From: Shiella aurantiaca
GTDB taxonomy: Bacteria; Bacteroidota; Bacteroidia; Cytophagales; Cyclobacteriaceae
DNA length: 64,000 nt
Reading direction: 5' to 3'
Assembly: GCA_030412945.1 (NCBI GenBank)
Contig: JAUHJS010000004.1
Span: 1-64,000 of the forward strand
Below are positions 52,223 through 60,919 of this stretch, piece after piece (positions within the stretch are counted from its first letter, which is position 1; every line of letters begins with the position of its first letter). The translations under genes and the position numbers were made by a program. Under the pieces are notes generated by a model that saw only the letters and a list, made by a program, of their open reading frames with translations, searched no databases and was not told the DNA's origin.

Positions 52223-54235
52223 TTAATAAAGCATAGGAAGGTTCAACTCAACTCGTGTACCTTGGCGTGTACTTTCTTGGAACAATGGCTGTATAGTAAA
52301 GGAAAGCGATTGCTTAAATTTCCTTTCGAGCAGATGCAGGCGCTCTTGCGTGATGGTGCCCGAAAGCGAATGGTGCTCCCGCGGGGAGTGCGTTTCCTGA
52401 ATGCCTAGACCATTATCTTCCACTTCAATTTTTAAAAGACCCGCCTCTTCGGTATAACGGATGTGGATGTGTCCATCCGGAAATTCGTAGAACTTACCAT
52501 GCTCAATGGCATTTTCAATAAAGGGTTGTGCAAACATGGGGGGTACTTGAACGCCTTTGTCTAGCAGGCGCTCCTCTATGCTAATGGTATAGGCAAAGTT
52601 TGAAGGAAAGCGAAGCGACTGAATTTCGAGGTAATTTTCTAAAATGCTTTTTTCCCGCTCCAGCGGGATCCGCTCCTCGCGCGAGGCCTCTAGCACCTGA
52701 CGCATCAGCTTGGCGAATTTGGCTAAGTAGATTCCCGCTTTTACAGAATTGGCGCTGAGCATATAGCTTTGCACGGCCCCCAAGGCATTAAATATAAAAT
52801 GCGGGTTCATTTGCAAGCGCAACAAACGCTGCTCAAGGTCTGCCGCTTTGCGTGCTTGCCGATTTTTGGTATTCAAATACACCACATAGCCGAAACCAAA
52901 TCCAAATAACAGTACCAAGGCCCCAGCTATCAAGCCATAGCGTTGCCATAGTAATTGTGCTTCTTGTGCCTGATTGATTTGCGTGAGCGAAGCAATGGCA
53001 CGGTTCTTTTTCTCGGTTTCGTATTGGGTTTGTAGAAGCGCTGCATAGCGATTGCTCTCGGCACTTCGGATGCTATCGCGAAGCTGATAGTGCCTTTTTA
53101 AGGCCATGATAGACTGGGTGGGTTGCGTAGATTCCAGCAGCTGTGCGCGCAGCCCGTAAATGGTGACGAGCCTATCTACCTGCAGGGCATTGCGACTCAA
53201 TTGCTCGGCTTCATCAAGCAACCGGAGGCCTTCGACATAAAAGGCCTTTCCCTTTTTCAGACATAATTCCGCTAAAGTTACCAGTCGACTTATTTCCAGA
53301 AGTTTAGTAAGCCCTTCTTGCTGTGCTACCTCACGTAAAAGTTCCTCAGCTAATAATAAACGATCTTTTTCTAGGTAGATTCCCGCCATTTGAATGCGGC
53401 ATTCCGCTTGTGCATTTCGGTTGTCGATGTCTTGGAAAGCGGTATTGGCTTGATTCAAATACACCAAGGCCGAATCGGGCATATTCAAGCCCTTGAATAT
53501 CATACCCTTGTTCATCAGCGCTCTTGCCATAAAATCATCCTCTTTGCTTTGCTTAGCATAGTGCACAACCTGCTCAGCCGCTTGCACCGCTTCGGTTTGG
53601 CGCTGGAGCTTCATTTGCATCAAAGAAATGTTTGTCCAGATGGCTGACAAATACGTGTAATCATTTTCGGCCACATAGGGTACAATGCGATAGAAAATTT
53701 CCAAAGCCTCTTGATAACCTCCGGCATCTTTCAGATTAAGTGCCATGCCGTTAAGAGCCGAAGCCATGCTGATGGAGTCGGCATCGGAAAGAGCATCTTG
53801 AAAAGCCTTATCGAAGTAAAAATAGGAGGAGTCGGACTGGCCTTCGGAGCGAAACTGATAGGCCAGTTCGCTATATATCATGGTGCGACCAAAAGTATAG
53901 TTTATGGGCGCACAGTAGTCAATTGCTTGATGGAAATACGCCTTGGCCTTGGCTGCCCGCCCTTCGCTACGGGCAATTTTCCCTAATAGAAAGGTGTAGG
54001 TGCTAAGGCCTTTATAATGCCTTAATCGTTTGGAGATTTCCAGTCCTTTTTCGGTATAATATAGGGCACTATCGGTATGCATATCGATGTACCAGTCGGC
54101 CAAGCCTACATAGGTATACAGACTGTCTTCTCCGGTTTGGGCTTGCTGCAGCTCTGCAAGGGTTTCTTTTACAAAATCTTGCGAAAAGGCCTGAGAAAAA
54201 ACGAGCAGGCAAAAAGACAGACACCACAAGCGCAT
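52223..54235 (-). CDS. TPR-containing LytS-type sensor histidine kinase
   Basis: The 670-aa sensor kinase has a signal peptide (MRLWCLSFCLLVFSQAFSQ), about eight TPR-like helical pairs (residues 25-400), a transmembrane helix LWQRYGLIAGALVLLFGFGF (about 434-453), and a coiled-coil linker. The LytS catalytic core has LRLQMNPHFIFNALGAVQSYM and the ATP-binding N box PPMFAQPFIENAIEHG. No response regulator lies beside it. It is therefore an orphan kinase in this window; an old LytTR fragment survives at 58.9-59.2 kb. Family members often pair with LytTR regulators. Confidence 0.88.
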   Translation of the reverse strand: MRLWCLSFCLLVFSQAFSQDFVKETLAELQQAQTGEDSLYTYVGLADWYIDMHTDSALYYTEKGLEISKRLRHYKGLSTYTFLLGKIARSEGRAAKAKAYFHQAIDYCAPINYTFGRTMIYSELAYQFRSEGQSDSSYFYFDKAFQDALSDADSISMASALNGMALNLKDAGGYQEALEIFYRIVPYVAENDYTYLSAIWTNISLMQMKLQRQTEAVQAAEQVVHYAKQSKEDDFMARALMNKGMIFKGLNMPDSALVYLNQANTAFQDIDNRNAQAECRIQMAGIYLEKDRLLLAEELLREVAQQEGLTKLLEISRLVTLAELCLKKGKAFYVEGLRLLDEAEQLSRNALQVDRLVTIYGLRAQLLESTQPTQSIMALKRHYQLRDSIRSAESNRYAALLQTQYETEKKNRAIASLTQINQAQEAQLLWQRYGLIAGALVLLFGFGFGYVVYLNTKNRQARKAADLEQRLLRLQMNPHFIFNALGAVQSYMLSANSVKAGIYLAKFAKLMRQVLEASREERIPLEREKSILENYLEIQSLRFPSNFAYTISIEERLLDKGVQVPPMFAQPFIENAIEHGKFYEFPDGHIHIRYTEEAGLLKIEVEDNGLGIQETHSPREHHSLSGTITQERLHLLERKFKQSLSFTIQPLFQESTRQGTRVELNLPMLY

Positions 54236-54287
54236 AGAAAACGGGAGTTTAGCAATGAAAACACAAATTGCTAAAATGTAAGGCCAA

Positions 54288-54318
54288 TTGCCAAATGAAA
54301 GGACAATAAGTATCTTTA
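54288..54318 (+). promoter_or_regulatory. Candidate Bacteroidota promoter of the pirin gene
   Basis: TTG (54288-54290) and TATCTTTA (54311-54318) are separated by 20 bp, a near match to TTG-N(17-23)-TAnnTTTG. It lies 57 bp before the ATG. Confidence 0.5.
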
Positions 54319-54375
54319 GGTAGCAGAAAAACTATTTTTCCTTTCCTGCGGTTATTCGACCATAAACCTAGTACT

Positions 54376-55395
54376 ATGTCATCTCCTAAAATTAAAAAAA
54401 TAGCGCCACTGGGCTTCCCATGGGAAACCCAAGATCCTTTTTTGTTTTGTGTGCATCACGAAGATTTCTACCCCAAGGGCAATGAGGCCATGGGCCCGGC
54501 TGTATCGCTGTCTGGCCGAGCCTTGGGTAATGATTTTACGATAAGAGATGGATTCCGTATGTATCATGGGCAAACCGTGCCGGGTTTTCCAGCCCATCCG
54601 CATCGAGGCTTTGAGACGGTAACCATTGCGCGCAAAGGTTTTGTAGATCACTCCGATTCGCTAGGCGCAGCCGGACGCTTTGGTGCTGGTGATGTACAGT
54701 GGATGACGGCCGGAAAGGGCGTGCAGCACTGCGAAATGTTTCCTTTGGTCAATAAAGAGGCCGATAATCCTTTTGAGATTTTCCAGATTTGGCTTAATCT
54801 GCCGCGGGCGAGCAAATTGGTGGAACCTCACTTTGCCATGCTTTGGGCCGATACCATTCCTACCTATGTACACCACGATGCGCAAGGCCTTGCTACGGAA
54901 GTGAAGGTAATTGCCGGAAAGATAGGAGAAGTACAAGCCCCTGCGCCAGCGCCCAACTCTTGGGCTGCGAACCCTGCCAATGAGGTAGGTATTTGGACGA
55001 TTCAGATGGCGCCCAATGCCCGCTGGACCTTGCCACTGGCGGCCAAAGAAACGAATCGTTCTTTGTATTTTTTCAAAGGAGGGACTTTACAAGTAGCCGG
55101 TCAGCCTTTAGCGCTGAATCATACCGCTCAGGTATTTGCTCACGAAGAAGTGGAGCTGGTGAATGGCCCGGAACCAAGCCAATTGCTTTTGCTACAAGGT
55201 AAGCCACTGCAAGAGCCCGTAGTGCAATACGGCCCCTTTGTGATGAATACGCGGGAAGAAATTCAGCAGGCTATGCATGAGTTTCAGCGTACCGAGTTTG
55301 GTGGCTGGCCATGGCCAAGCTATGCCCATGTGCACCCACGGGAGAAAGGCCGCTTTGCCCGCTATGCCGATGGCACAGTGGTAGAGAAGAAATAA
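54376..55395 (+). CDS. Pirin family protein
   Basis: The 339-aa bicupin has the pirin metal site in the N-terminal cupin: [15 protein letters not shown] (two His) and [10 protein letters not shown] (His and Glu). The second cupin is at about 200-290. Pirins act as redox sensors, quercetin dioxygenases or transcription cofactors. It starts at ATG 54376 with a promoter-like TTG-N20-TATCTTTA element upstream. Its particular substrate is unknown. Confidence 0.93.
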   Translation: MSSPKIKKIAPLGFPWETQDPFLFCVHHEDFYPKGNEAMGPAVSLSGRALGNDFTIRDGFRMYHGQTVPGFPAHPHRGFETVTIARKGFVDHSDSLGAAGRFGAGDVQWMTAGKGVQHCEMFPLVNKEADNPFEIFQIWLNLPRASKLVEPHFAMLWADTIPTYVHHDAQGLATEVKVIAGKIGEVQAPAPAPNSWAANPANEVGIWTIQMAPNARWTLPLAAKETNRSLYFFKGGTLQVAGQPLALNHTAQVFAHEEVELVNGPEPSQLLLLQGKPLQEPVVQYGPFVMNTREEIQQAMHEFQRTEFGGWPWPSYAHVHPREKGRFARYADGTVVEKK

Positions 55396-55803
55396 CCGAA
55401 TAAGTTCAGAATCAATGCTAATCGCACCTTGAGACAAGTTAAGTAGTGTCGTTTCAAGGTGCGATTTATATTTATTGAGCGTTTTGAGCGTATGCTTTTA
55501 TGGCGCGAAGGCACTTAAAGGCAAGGGGTGGCTTAGGAATTTCTCACTGAACCACATCCAAAAGCTTCGCTCAGAAGTAGCGCTTTCAATAAATTCATTG
55601 ATAGAAAATTTAGAGTCAATTTCTTTTCCTGTGGCTAGAATTAATATGCCCTCAATGCTCCCGAGTTGGCGCACGCATTTCGCGTATGCTATACATAAAA
55701 AGCCTCGCTGATAAAAATGAATGACTTTATGCAATACTTTTGGCACATTTGGAAGAACCACAGGTAAAGCACGTACCCTAACTAATGAACCAAACATAAA
55801 CAC
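55396..55803. other. Intergenic stretch with a long hairpin, no recognised gene
   Basis: The left third holds a 13-bp inverted repeat (55420-55466). Frames of 78 and 101 aa are open on the two strands (55475-55711 plus; 55498-55803 minus), but neither resembles a known family and they overlap each other, so I do not call a gene. A short palindrome or remnant of an insertion could explain it. Confidence 0.4.
55420..55466. repeat. 13-bp inverted repeat, pirin terminator or element end
   Basis: AATCGCACCTTGA (55420-55432) pairs perfectly with TCAAGGTGCGATT (55454-55466) around 21 bp. It is followed by AT-rich DNA but no long T-run. It may terminate the pirin transcript. Confidence 0.7.
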
Positions 55804-56010
55804 ATGAAAAAATACGAATACAAATTACTGACCATTAGCGCCTTTCACTTGAATAAGCGTGACTTCCAGGCGGAACTAGAAGAGAAATTCAGACAATGGG
55901 GTGAAGAAGGCTGGGAATTAGTAAAAATGGAACCCGTAAATGGTGGAACCTGGATTTTCTGGGGCCGAACCAGTAAGTTCTTAACCGTATTTAAAAGGGA
56001 AAAAATCTAA
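55804..56010 (+). CDS. DUF4177 family protein (68 aa)
   Basis: The 68-aa protein fits the DUF4177 pattern: YEYKLLTI, then GEEGWELVKMEPVNGGTWIFWG and a final strand of FKREK. Members are small, cytosolic and uncharacterised. The start codon is ATG 55804. It is convergent with the following minus-strand gene, with 15 bp between stops. Confidence 0.8.
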   Translation: MKKYEYKLLTISAFHLNKRDFQAELEEKFRQWGEEGWELVKMEPVNGGTWIFWGRTSKFLTVFKREKI

Positions 56011-56025
56011 GAGAATAGGGAGCCT

Positions 56026-57150
56026 TTACCGCTCTCTCTTTCCTGTAGCTAGCATCTCCGCTTCCAGCACCAAGGCCCAATAATAGGCTTCGCTTTTATA
56101 ATAAAGGCGCAGTCGGCTGCTGTTTTTCAACAGTTTTTTCAGCCATAGACGATTGCCGCTGAGCGGATTGGCTACAAACCAATAAAAATCCCCTATATCT
56201 GAAGGCAACCGGGCATAGTCCAGCACGAAAGCAGGCGATTCGCCTAGTCGGTAGAGGGTGCTGAGTAAAATCACCCGCTCCATTTCATTAGCAGCCTTGC
56301 CCAATAATGCATAGGCATCGCTTACTAATTTGGCTTGAAGTGCCTTCAGCTGAGGATTCGAACTCTGTGCCACCAAACGCCCCAGGTGGTAAAGGATAAT
56401 GGCCGGATGTTGGTAATGGCTGGCCACCAAGGCGCCTTGGTGCAGATGCAAATCTGCCTGCACCATATCAGCAATCAAGTCTATGCTCGCCTCCTCCACT
56501 TCGCCCAGTAGTAAACCTTCTTGAAAAACGAACAAGAGGGTATTGGCCATCACACAGAGGTCAAAATCCTGCCTCATTTTATCGGCAAACCACGTGCGAA
56601 AGGCTTTGCTCTCGCGGTAAGGCCTGAAAGTGGAAAGCACTTTGGGGCTCTCATAGCTCTCCGCCCGCATAAGGTTTTGAAAAGCCGCAGCCAGACTATC
56701 AGACGGATGTTGCACCAGAGCCAAAATACTGGTATCGTCTAGGTCATCGGGCAGGCGCATTTTATCCCATTTGCTAAAGCGTGGATGATTCGGAAAGGGC
56801 GTATCAGGATGCACTTGATAAAAATTATAGGTAATGCCTCCGCGCCTATTTTGGTAGCGCCAAAAGCTCTGCTGCGCTCGTGCATACATCAGCTTCACTT
56901 GCTGCTGAGCGGAGTCAGGCAAGTCGGCCTGCACCGATTGTAGGGTGTACAAAATCAGTCCCGTGAAAAAGATATTATTATCCTCCACTACCTGTTTTCC
57001 CTTCTTCCAAACCAGCTGGCTGGGAAAAGTGCCCAGCGGATAGAAACCTTCTTCTTGTGCTTGCAAAGCCGCAATGCGCTGAATCGGAGATTCTTGCGCG
57101 ATGGCTGCCGAAGAAAGAAAATAAATAAGCAAAAATGCTTTTGCACGCAT
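56026..57150 (-). CDS. Secreted helical protein of unknown function (374 aa)
   Basis: The 374-aa product has a signal peptide (MRAKAFLLIYFLSSAAIAQ) and is all-helical afterwards. LPDDLDDTSILAL (about residue 132-144) follows QNRRGGITYNFY, an acidic pair in a helical context reminiscent of alpha/alpha-barrel enzymes. No family name is given with confidence. It is periplasmic or surface-associated. It lies convergent with the DUF4177 gene and divergent from the SDR gene. Confidence 0.55.
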   Translation of the reverse strand: MRAKAFLLIYFLSSAAIAQESPIQRIAALQAQEEGFYPLGTFPSQLVWKKGKQVVEDNNIFFTGLILYTLQSVQADLPDSAQQQVKLMYARAQQSFWRYQNRRGGITYNFYQVHPDTPFPNHPRFSKWDKMRLPDDLDDTSILALVQHPSDSLAAAFQNLMRAESYESPKVLSTFRPYRESKAFRTWFADKMRQDFDLCVMANTLLFVFQEGLLLGEVEEASIDLIADMVQADLHLHQGALVASHYQHPAIILYHLGRLVAQSSNPQLKALQAKLVSDAYALLGKAANEMERVILLSTLYRLGESPAFVLDYARLPSDIGDFYWFVANPLSGNRLWLKKLLKNSSRLRLYYKSEAYYWALVLEAEMLATGKRER

Positions 57151-57327
57151 AGCAATATCAGGCTAGAACGGCCTAAGGTAGTAATTGGAGGGGAAATAAT
57201 AAAACCCAAGCCCTTTACCTGATTTAACCCGTAAAAGACTAGCTTTCACTTGTTCATTTATACTTGGCTTATTTCCGAACAAATTGATTCACAAAAGGTT
57301 AAAATCCTACTCGCATTCCCATAAGGT

Positions 57328-58797
57328 ATGAAAATCTTACTCACCGGACTCACCGGCTACATTGCCCAGCGCTTGCTGCCCGTTTTACTCGAAAATGGGC
57401 ATTTTGTGGTCTGCTGTGTACGCGACAAAAAACGCTTCCACTATAAAAAGTATCCGGCTGATTGGCTGCAAATCATTGAGGCCGATTTTCTGAATCCCGA
57501 AAGCTTACTGCAAATTCCGGACGATATTGAGGTGGCCTATTACCTGATACACTCCATGGCCATTCAGCGGGGCGATTTTGAAAATATGGAAGAGCAATGT
57601 GCCCTTAATTTCAAAAATCGGCTGGAGCAAACCCAAGTGCGGCAGGTGATTTACCTGGGCGGTATTAGCCACGGGGAAGAGCTATCCAAACATTTATCCT
57701 CGCGCAAGAAGGTAGAAACCATATTATCCGATGCCCGCTTTGCCCTTACCAGTCTGCGAGCGGGTATCATTGTAGGCTCGGGCAGTGCTTCTTTCGAAAT
57801 CATTCGCGATTTGGTGGAAAAGCTGCCCTTTATGATTACCCCACGCTGGCTCAAAACCCGTTGTCAGCCCATAGCCATTCGCAATGTGGTGGAATTTTTG
57901 GTGGGCGTAATCGGCAGGGAAGACGCCTACCGATCGGCCTTCGATATTGGTGGCCCCGATGTGCTGAGTTATAAAGAAATGCTGCTTCGCTTCGCGAAAA
58001 TCCGTGGCCTACAAAGGCGCATTGTCATTGTACCCGTAATGACCCCGCGCATATCCTCTTACTGGCTATATTTTGTAACGGCTACCTCTTATGCTTTGGC
58101 CAAAAACTTGGTCAATAGCATGAAGGTAGATGTAATCTGTCAGCCCAATGACCTCGCCAAGCGGCTGGGCATTCAGCTGATTGATTATGACACCTCCATC
58201 CGCTTGGCCTTTGGTAAAATTGAGCAAAATCAGGTGCTTTCGAGCTGGAAAGACGCCCAAACGAGCGATATTTTTCGTCAGGGTTTATCCAAATTTATAG
58301 AGGTACCAGTAAATGGCTGCTTCAAAGATGTACGCCAACAAAAGCTGAAGAATAGCGCCCTCGCCTTGGAGAAAATATGGGCCATAGGCGGCAAGAACGG
58401 TTGGTATTATGGCAATTGGTTATGGGAAATCCGTGGCATTCTAGATCAACTGGTAGGAGGCGTAGGCATGCGCAGAGGGCGCAAAAGTGATACCGAAATT
58501 GATACGGGCGACACCCTCGATTTCTGGAGGGTGCTGCTGGCGGATAAAGAAGAAAAACGCCTGTTGCTCTATGCCGAAATGAAACTCCCCGGGGAGGCCT
58601 GGCTGGAATTTAAGATTGATAAAAACGAGGTACTTACCCAAACCGCCACCTTTCGTCCGCTGGGGCTATTGGGCAGGCTTTATTGGTATACTGTTTTGCC
58701 CTTTCATGGTTTTATTTTCCAAGGAATGAGTAAGTACCTTGCCAGTGAAAAGCCGCTGGTTTTGCCTAAGCAAAACACACTTGCGGCAAAAGCATAA
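57328..58797 (+). CDS. SDR with DUF2867 C-terminal domain
   Basis: The 489-aa protein has an extended-type Rossmann N-terminus (KILLTGLTGYIAQRLLPVLLENG) with IEVAYYLIHSM and YLGGISHGEELSKHL strands, as in NmrA-like atypical SDRs. The C-terminal DUF2867 domain (about 330-480) includes NSALALEKIWAIGGKNGWYYGNWLWEIRG and DFWRVLLADKE. The fused architecture is recognised in many bacteria. The substrate is not known; binding of NAD(P) is likely. Backbone composition is normal. Confidence 0.9.
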   Translation: MKILLTGLTGYIAQRLLPVLLENGHFVVCCVRDKKRFHYKKYPADWLQIIEADFLNPESLLQIPDDIEVAYYLIHSMAIQRGDFENMEEQCALNFKNRLEQTQVRQVIYLGGISHGEELSKHLSSRKKVETILSDARFALTSLRAGIIVGSGSASFEIIRDLVEKLPFMITPRWLKTRCQPIAIRNVVEFLVGVIGREDAYRSAFDIGGPDVLSYKEMLLRFAKIRGLQRRIVIVPVMTPRISSYWLYFVTATSYALAKNLVNSMKVDVICQPNDLAKRLGIQLIDYDTSIRLAFGKIEQNQVLSSWKDAQTSDIFRQGLSKFIEVPVNGCFKDVRQQKLKNSALALEKIWAIGGKNGWYYGNWLWEIRGILDQLVGGVGMRRGRKSDTEIDTGDTLDFWRVLLADKEEKRLLLYAEMKLPGEAWLEFKIDKNEVLTQTATFRPLGLLGRLYWYTVLPFHGFIFQGMSKYLASEKPLVLPKQNTLAAKA

Positions 58798-58889
58798 ATA
58801 CTATTTGGATTCAAATCAAAGGTTCATTGGGAGCTTTTGAGATAGAGAATTGCAAAAATCAAGTGCGTAAGCGTACCTTGTTTTTAGCT

Positions 58890-59117
58890 CTACAACCGAG
58901 CAATATTGGATTTGTACATTTTACCAATAGGAACAACAGAATCACCTCTAACTATAGTGTTTCATTCGATGCTCTTAATATATTTCGGAGCTACCGCAAA
59001 TGATTTATGTACCTGTAAGAATTCATTTTGAGGTAGCAGTTCTAGCAAAGTGGAGAATTTCTCACGTATCGTAACCGTTTCAGTTGTGGTAATAATTTTG
59101 TTATAATTTCCTGTAGC
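58890..59117 (-). pseudogene. LytTR-domain pseudogene fragment
   Basis: On the minus strand the frame reads ATGNYNKIITTTETVTIREK, then FSTLLELLPQNEFLQVHKSF and AVAPKYIKSIE, a typical LytTR DNA-binding domain. An in-frame TGA at 58962-58964 follows SIE, after which homology continues (NTIVRGDSVVPIGKMYKSNI). The 5' side ends at the mini-IS (59118-59173). Beyond it the same frame appears to resume with TAEDIWFV (59174-59200), the expected preceding strand. The receiver part is absent, so the gene is dead. Confidence 0.75.
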
Positions 59118-59173
59118 CTGTCTAGTCCTGAAGTAGGTTTACACAAACCGTTAACTTATTTCAGACCATACAA
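59118..59173. mobile_element. 56-bp mini-IS made of the two IS3 ends
   Basis: The left half CTGTCTAGTCCTGAAGTAGG matches the IS3 left end at 29389 (one base different). The right half, GTTAACTTATTTCAGACCAT, matches the IS3 right end after small changes. Nothing lies between the inverted repeats except about six bases. It looks like an internal deletion derivative (MITE) that could be moved by the resident IS3 transposase. Confidence 0.75.
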
Positions 59174-59229
59174 ACCAAATATCCTCAGCGGTGTTGTATG
59201 CATGGGATTGCCCTAGCCACCCAAGAGAA

Positions 59230-59640
59230 ATGACCACCAGCAAAATAACTTGCCCAAAATGTAAACGTGTGCTGAGGAATTTACATAGCTATCATTACTG
59301 CAAAGAGGTAGCTATTGATGATATTTTTCTCCAAAAGCCCGATGCGATTGTGTTGGCCTTCGATAGGTTGCTACAAGCTCTGGCTGATTGGGAGGAGGTA
59401 GAAATTAGCGCTACTAAAAACTGCGTAGTATTTTTCAGAAACAAGACTTTCTTGGTGGTGAAGCCCCTGACTAAATGCCTGGAAATAAAGTTTTACGCCA
59501 AGGAGCCCATAGAAGACGATGAGCTCCACAAATGCCGACTATGGAACAGTAAATATGAAGGCGTTATCCGGGTAAGCCATGAGGGGCAACTGCATCAAAA
59601 GTACTTTCAGTATATCAAAAACTCCTACCTAATTTCCTAA
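59230..59640 (+). CDS. DUF5655 domain protein
   Basis: The 136-aa protein starts MTTSKITCPKCKRVLRN, with a C-x2-C zinc-like pair completed by HYC (about residue 22). The DUF5655 body follows: FLQKPDAIVLAFDRLLQALA, VEISATKNCVVFFRNKTFLVVKP. The ATG at 59230 is chosen because the longer frame from 59191 overlaps the mini-IS/LytTR remnant area. It is 3 bp upstream of the DUF763 gene. The function of DUF5655 is not established. Confidence 0.75.
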   Translation: MTTSKITCPKCKRVLRNLHSYHYCKEVAIDDIFLQKPDAIVLAFDRLLQALADWEEVEISATKNCVVFFRNKTFLVVKPLTKCLEIKFYAKEPIEDDELHKCRLWNSKYEGVIRVSHEGQLHQKYFQYIKNSYLIS

Positions 59641-59643
59641 AGC

Positions 59644-60840
59644 ATGAAAAAAGCCGGTTCTGCCGATTTGGCCTTGATGGGAGGAAGTATCCCTCCTTGG
59701 TTGTTTGACCGAATGACCAAGCTTAGCCTTCCCATTGTCGAATCTATCCTTCTGGATTATGGGAAAAAGGAATTTCTCAAGCGCCTGTCCGACCCCTTAT
59801 GGTTTCAGAGTTTTGGTGCGGTAATTGGCATGGACTGGAACTCATCGGGTGTAACTACGGCTGTTATGAGCGCCCTAAAAAAATCATTAAATCCACATGC
59901 AAAAGACCTGGGCATATACGTATGTGGCGGCAAAGGGAAAGAGTCTTTGCAAACCCCTGATGAACTTTTCAGGGTAGGTGAAAAAACCGGATTAAACGGT
60001 GATGAATTAGCCAAATGCAGTAGGCTTACTGCTAAGGTGGATAGCACCGCCATTCAAGATGGCTTTCAGGTATATATGCATTATTTTGTGGTGAGCGACA
60101 TGGCTGACTGGTCGGTGGTGCAGCAAGGCATGAAAACAGAGACCTCACGAGCGAGACGCTACCACTGGCATTCCGGCACGCTACAATCCTTTGTAGAAGA
60201 GCCCCATACCGCTATCTGTGGCGATTTTCAAGGAGATATTTTAAACTTGGTCGACCGAAATGCCAAACCTACGCAGAAATCCATCCTCACCATAGCCAAA
60301 GAAAACCCAGATAAAACCCTAGAGGAATTCAAACACCTAAGCCTGCCCAGCTATAAAGAAATACAGGCAAAAGATGTAGACCTGAAACGACTAGGCAGCA
60401 TATTATGGTTAGCTCAGGAGGCTGAAATACAAAACTTTGAAGACATACTGTTGCTGAAAGGACTAGGCCCCAGAACCCTTCAATCTCTGACTTTGGTGAG
60501 TGAGGTAATTCATGGTACGGCTTCAAGATTTACCGATCCTGCCCGATTTGCCTTTGCTCATGGTGGGAAAGGAGGTCGACCCTTTCCTGTGCCCACCCAT
60601 GTATATGATCAAACCATAGCCACGCTTAGCCAGTCGGTAGAGAAAGCTAAAATAGGGGATAAGGATAAACAAAATGCCATAAAGAAACTGACCGAGTTGG
60701 CACAAAAGTCAGAGCCTAACTTTATTCCACAGGATACTTTTGAGTCGCTAGTACAGAAAGAAAAAGAGGATGCATGGAAATATGGCGGCAGAACCCTCCA
60801 TGGATTTTCTAAAAAAGAAGAGGACGGTGAAGTCTCCTAA
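59644..60840 (+). CDS. DUF763 domain protein (HhH-containing)
   Basis: The 398-aa protein fits DUF763 (COG1415-type): RTKLxxLP-like start KKAGSADLALMGGSIPPWLF, GMDWNSSGVTTAVMSALKKSLNP, GIYVCGGKGKESLQTPDEL and TAKVDSTAIQDGFQVYMHYF. Near residue 280 LLKGLGPRTLQSLTLVSEVI has the spacing of a helix-hairpin-helix, suggesting nucleic-acid contact. A GGKGGRPFPVPTHVYDQTI segment is a family feature. Function is unknown. It is 3 bp after DUF5655, indicating an operon. Confidence 0.8.
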   Translation: MKKAGSADLALMGGSIPPWLFDRMTKLSLPIVESILLDYGKKEFLKRLSDPLWFQSFGAVIGMDWNSSGVTTAVMSALKKSLNPHAKDLGIYVCGGKGKESLQTPDELFRVGEKTGLNGDELAKCSRLTAKVDSTAIQDGFQVYMHYFVVSDMADWSVVQQGMKTETSRARRYHWHSGTLQSFVEEPHTAICGDFQGDILNLVDRNAKPTQKSILTIAKENPDKTLEEFKHLSLPSYKEIQAKDVDLKRLGSILWLAQEAEIQNFEDILLLKGLGPRTLQSLTLVSEVIHGTASRFTDPARFAFAHGGKGGRPFPVPTHVYDQTIATLSQSVEKAKIGDKDKQNAIKKLTELAQKSEPNFIPQDTFESLVQKEKEDAWKYGGRTLHGFSKKEEDGEVS

Positions 60841-60919
60841 CAAGAGAATGCGAGCGGTACATTATCTGTTTTTGAAGAGATCATCGTACATTTACTCATT
60901 CGCCAAACCCTAACATGGT

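Noticed and set aside
55475-55803. Two overlapping open frames on opposite strands (78 and 101 aa) after the pirin gene
   Set aside because: Neither translation resembles a known family, both have odd amino-acid composition, and they overlap each other. The area is better described as intergenic with a hairpin.
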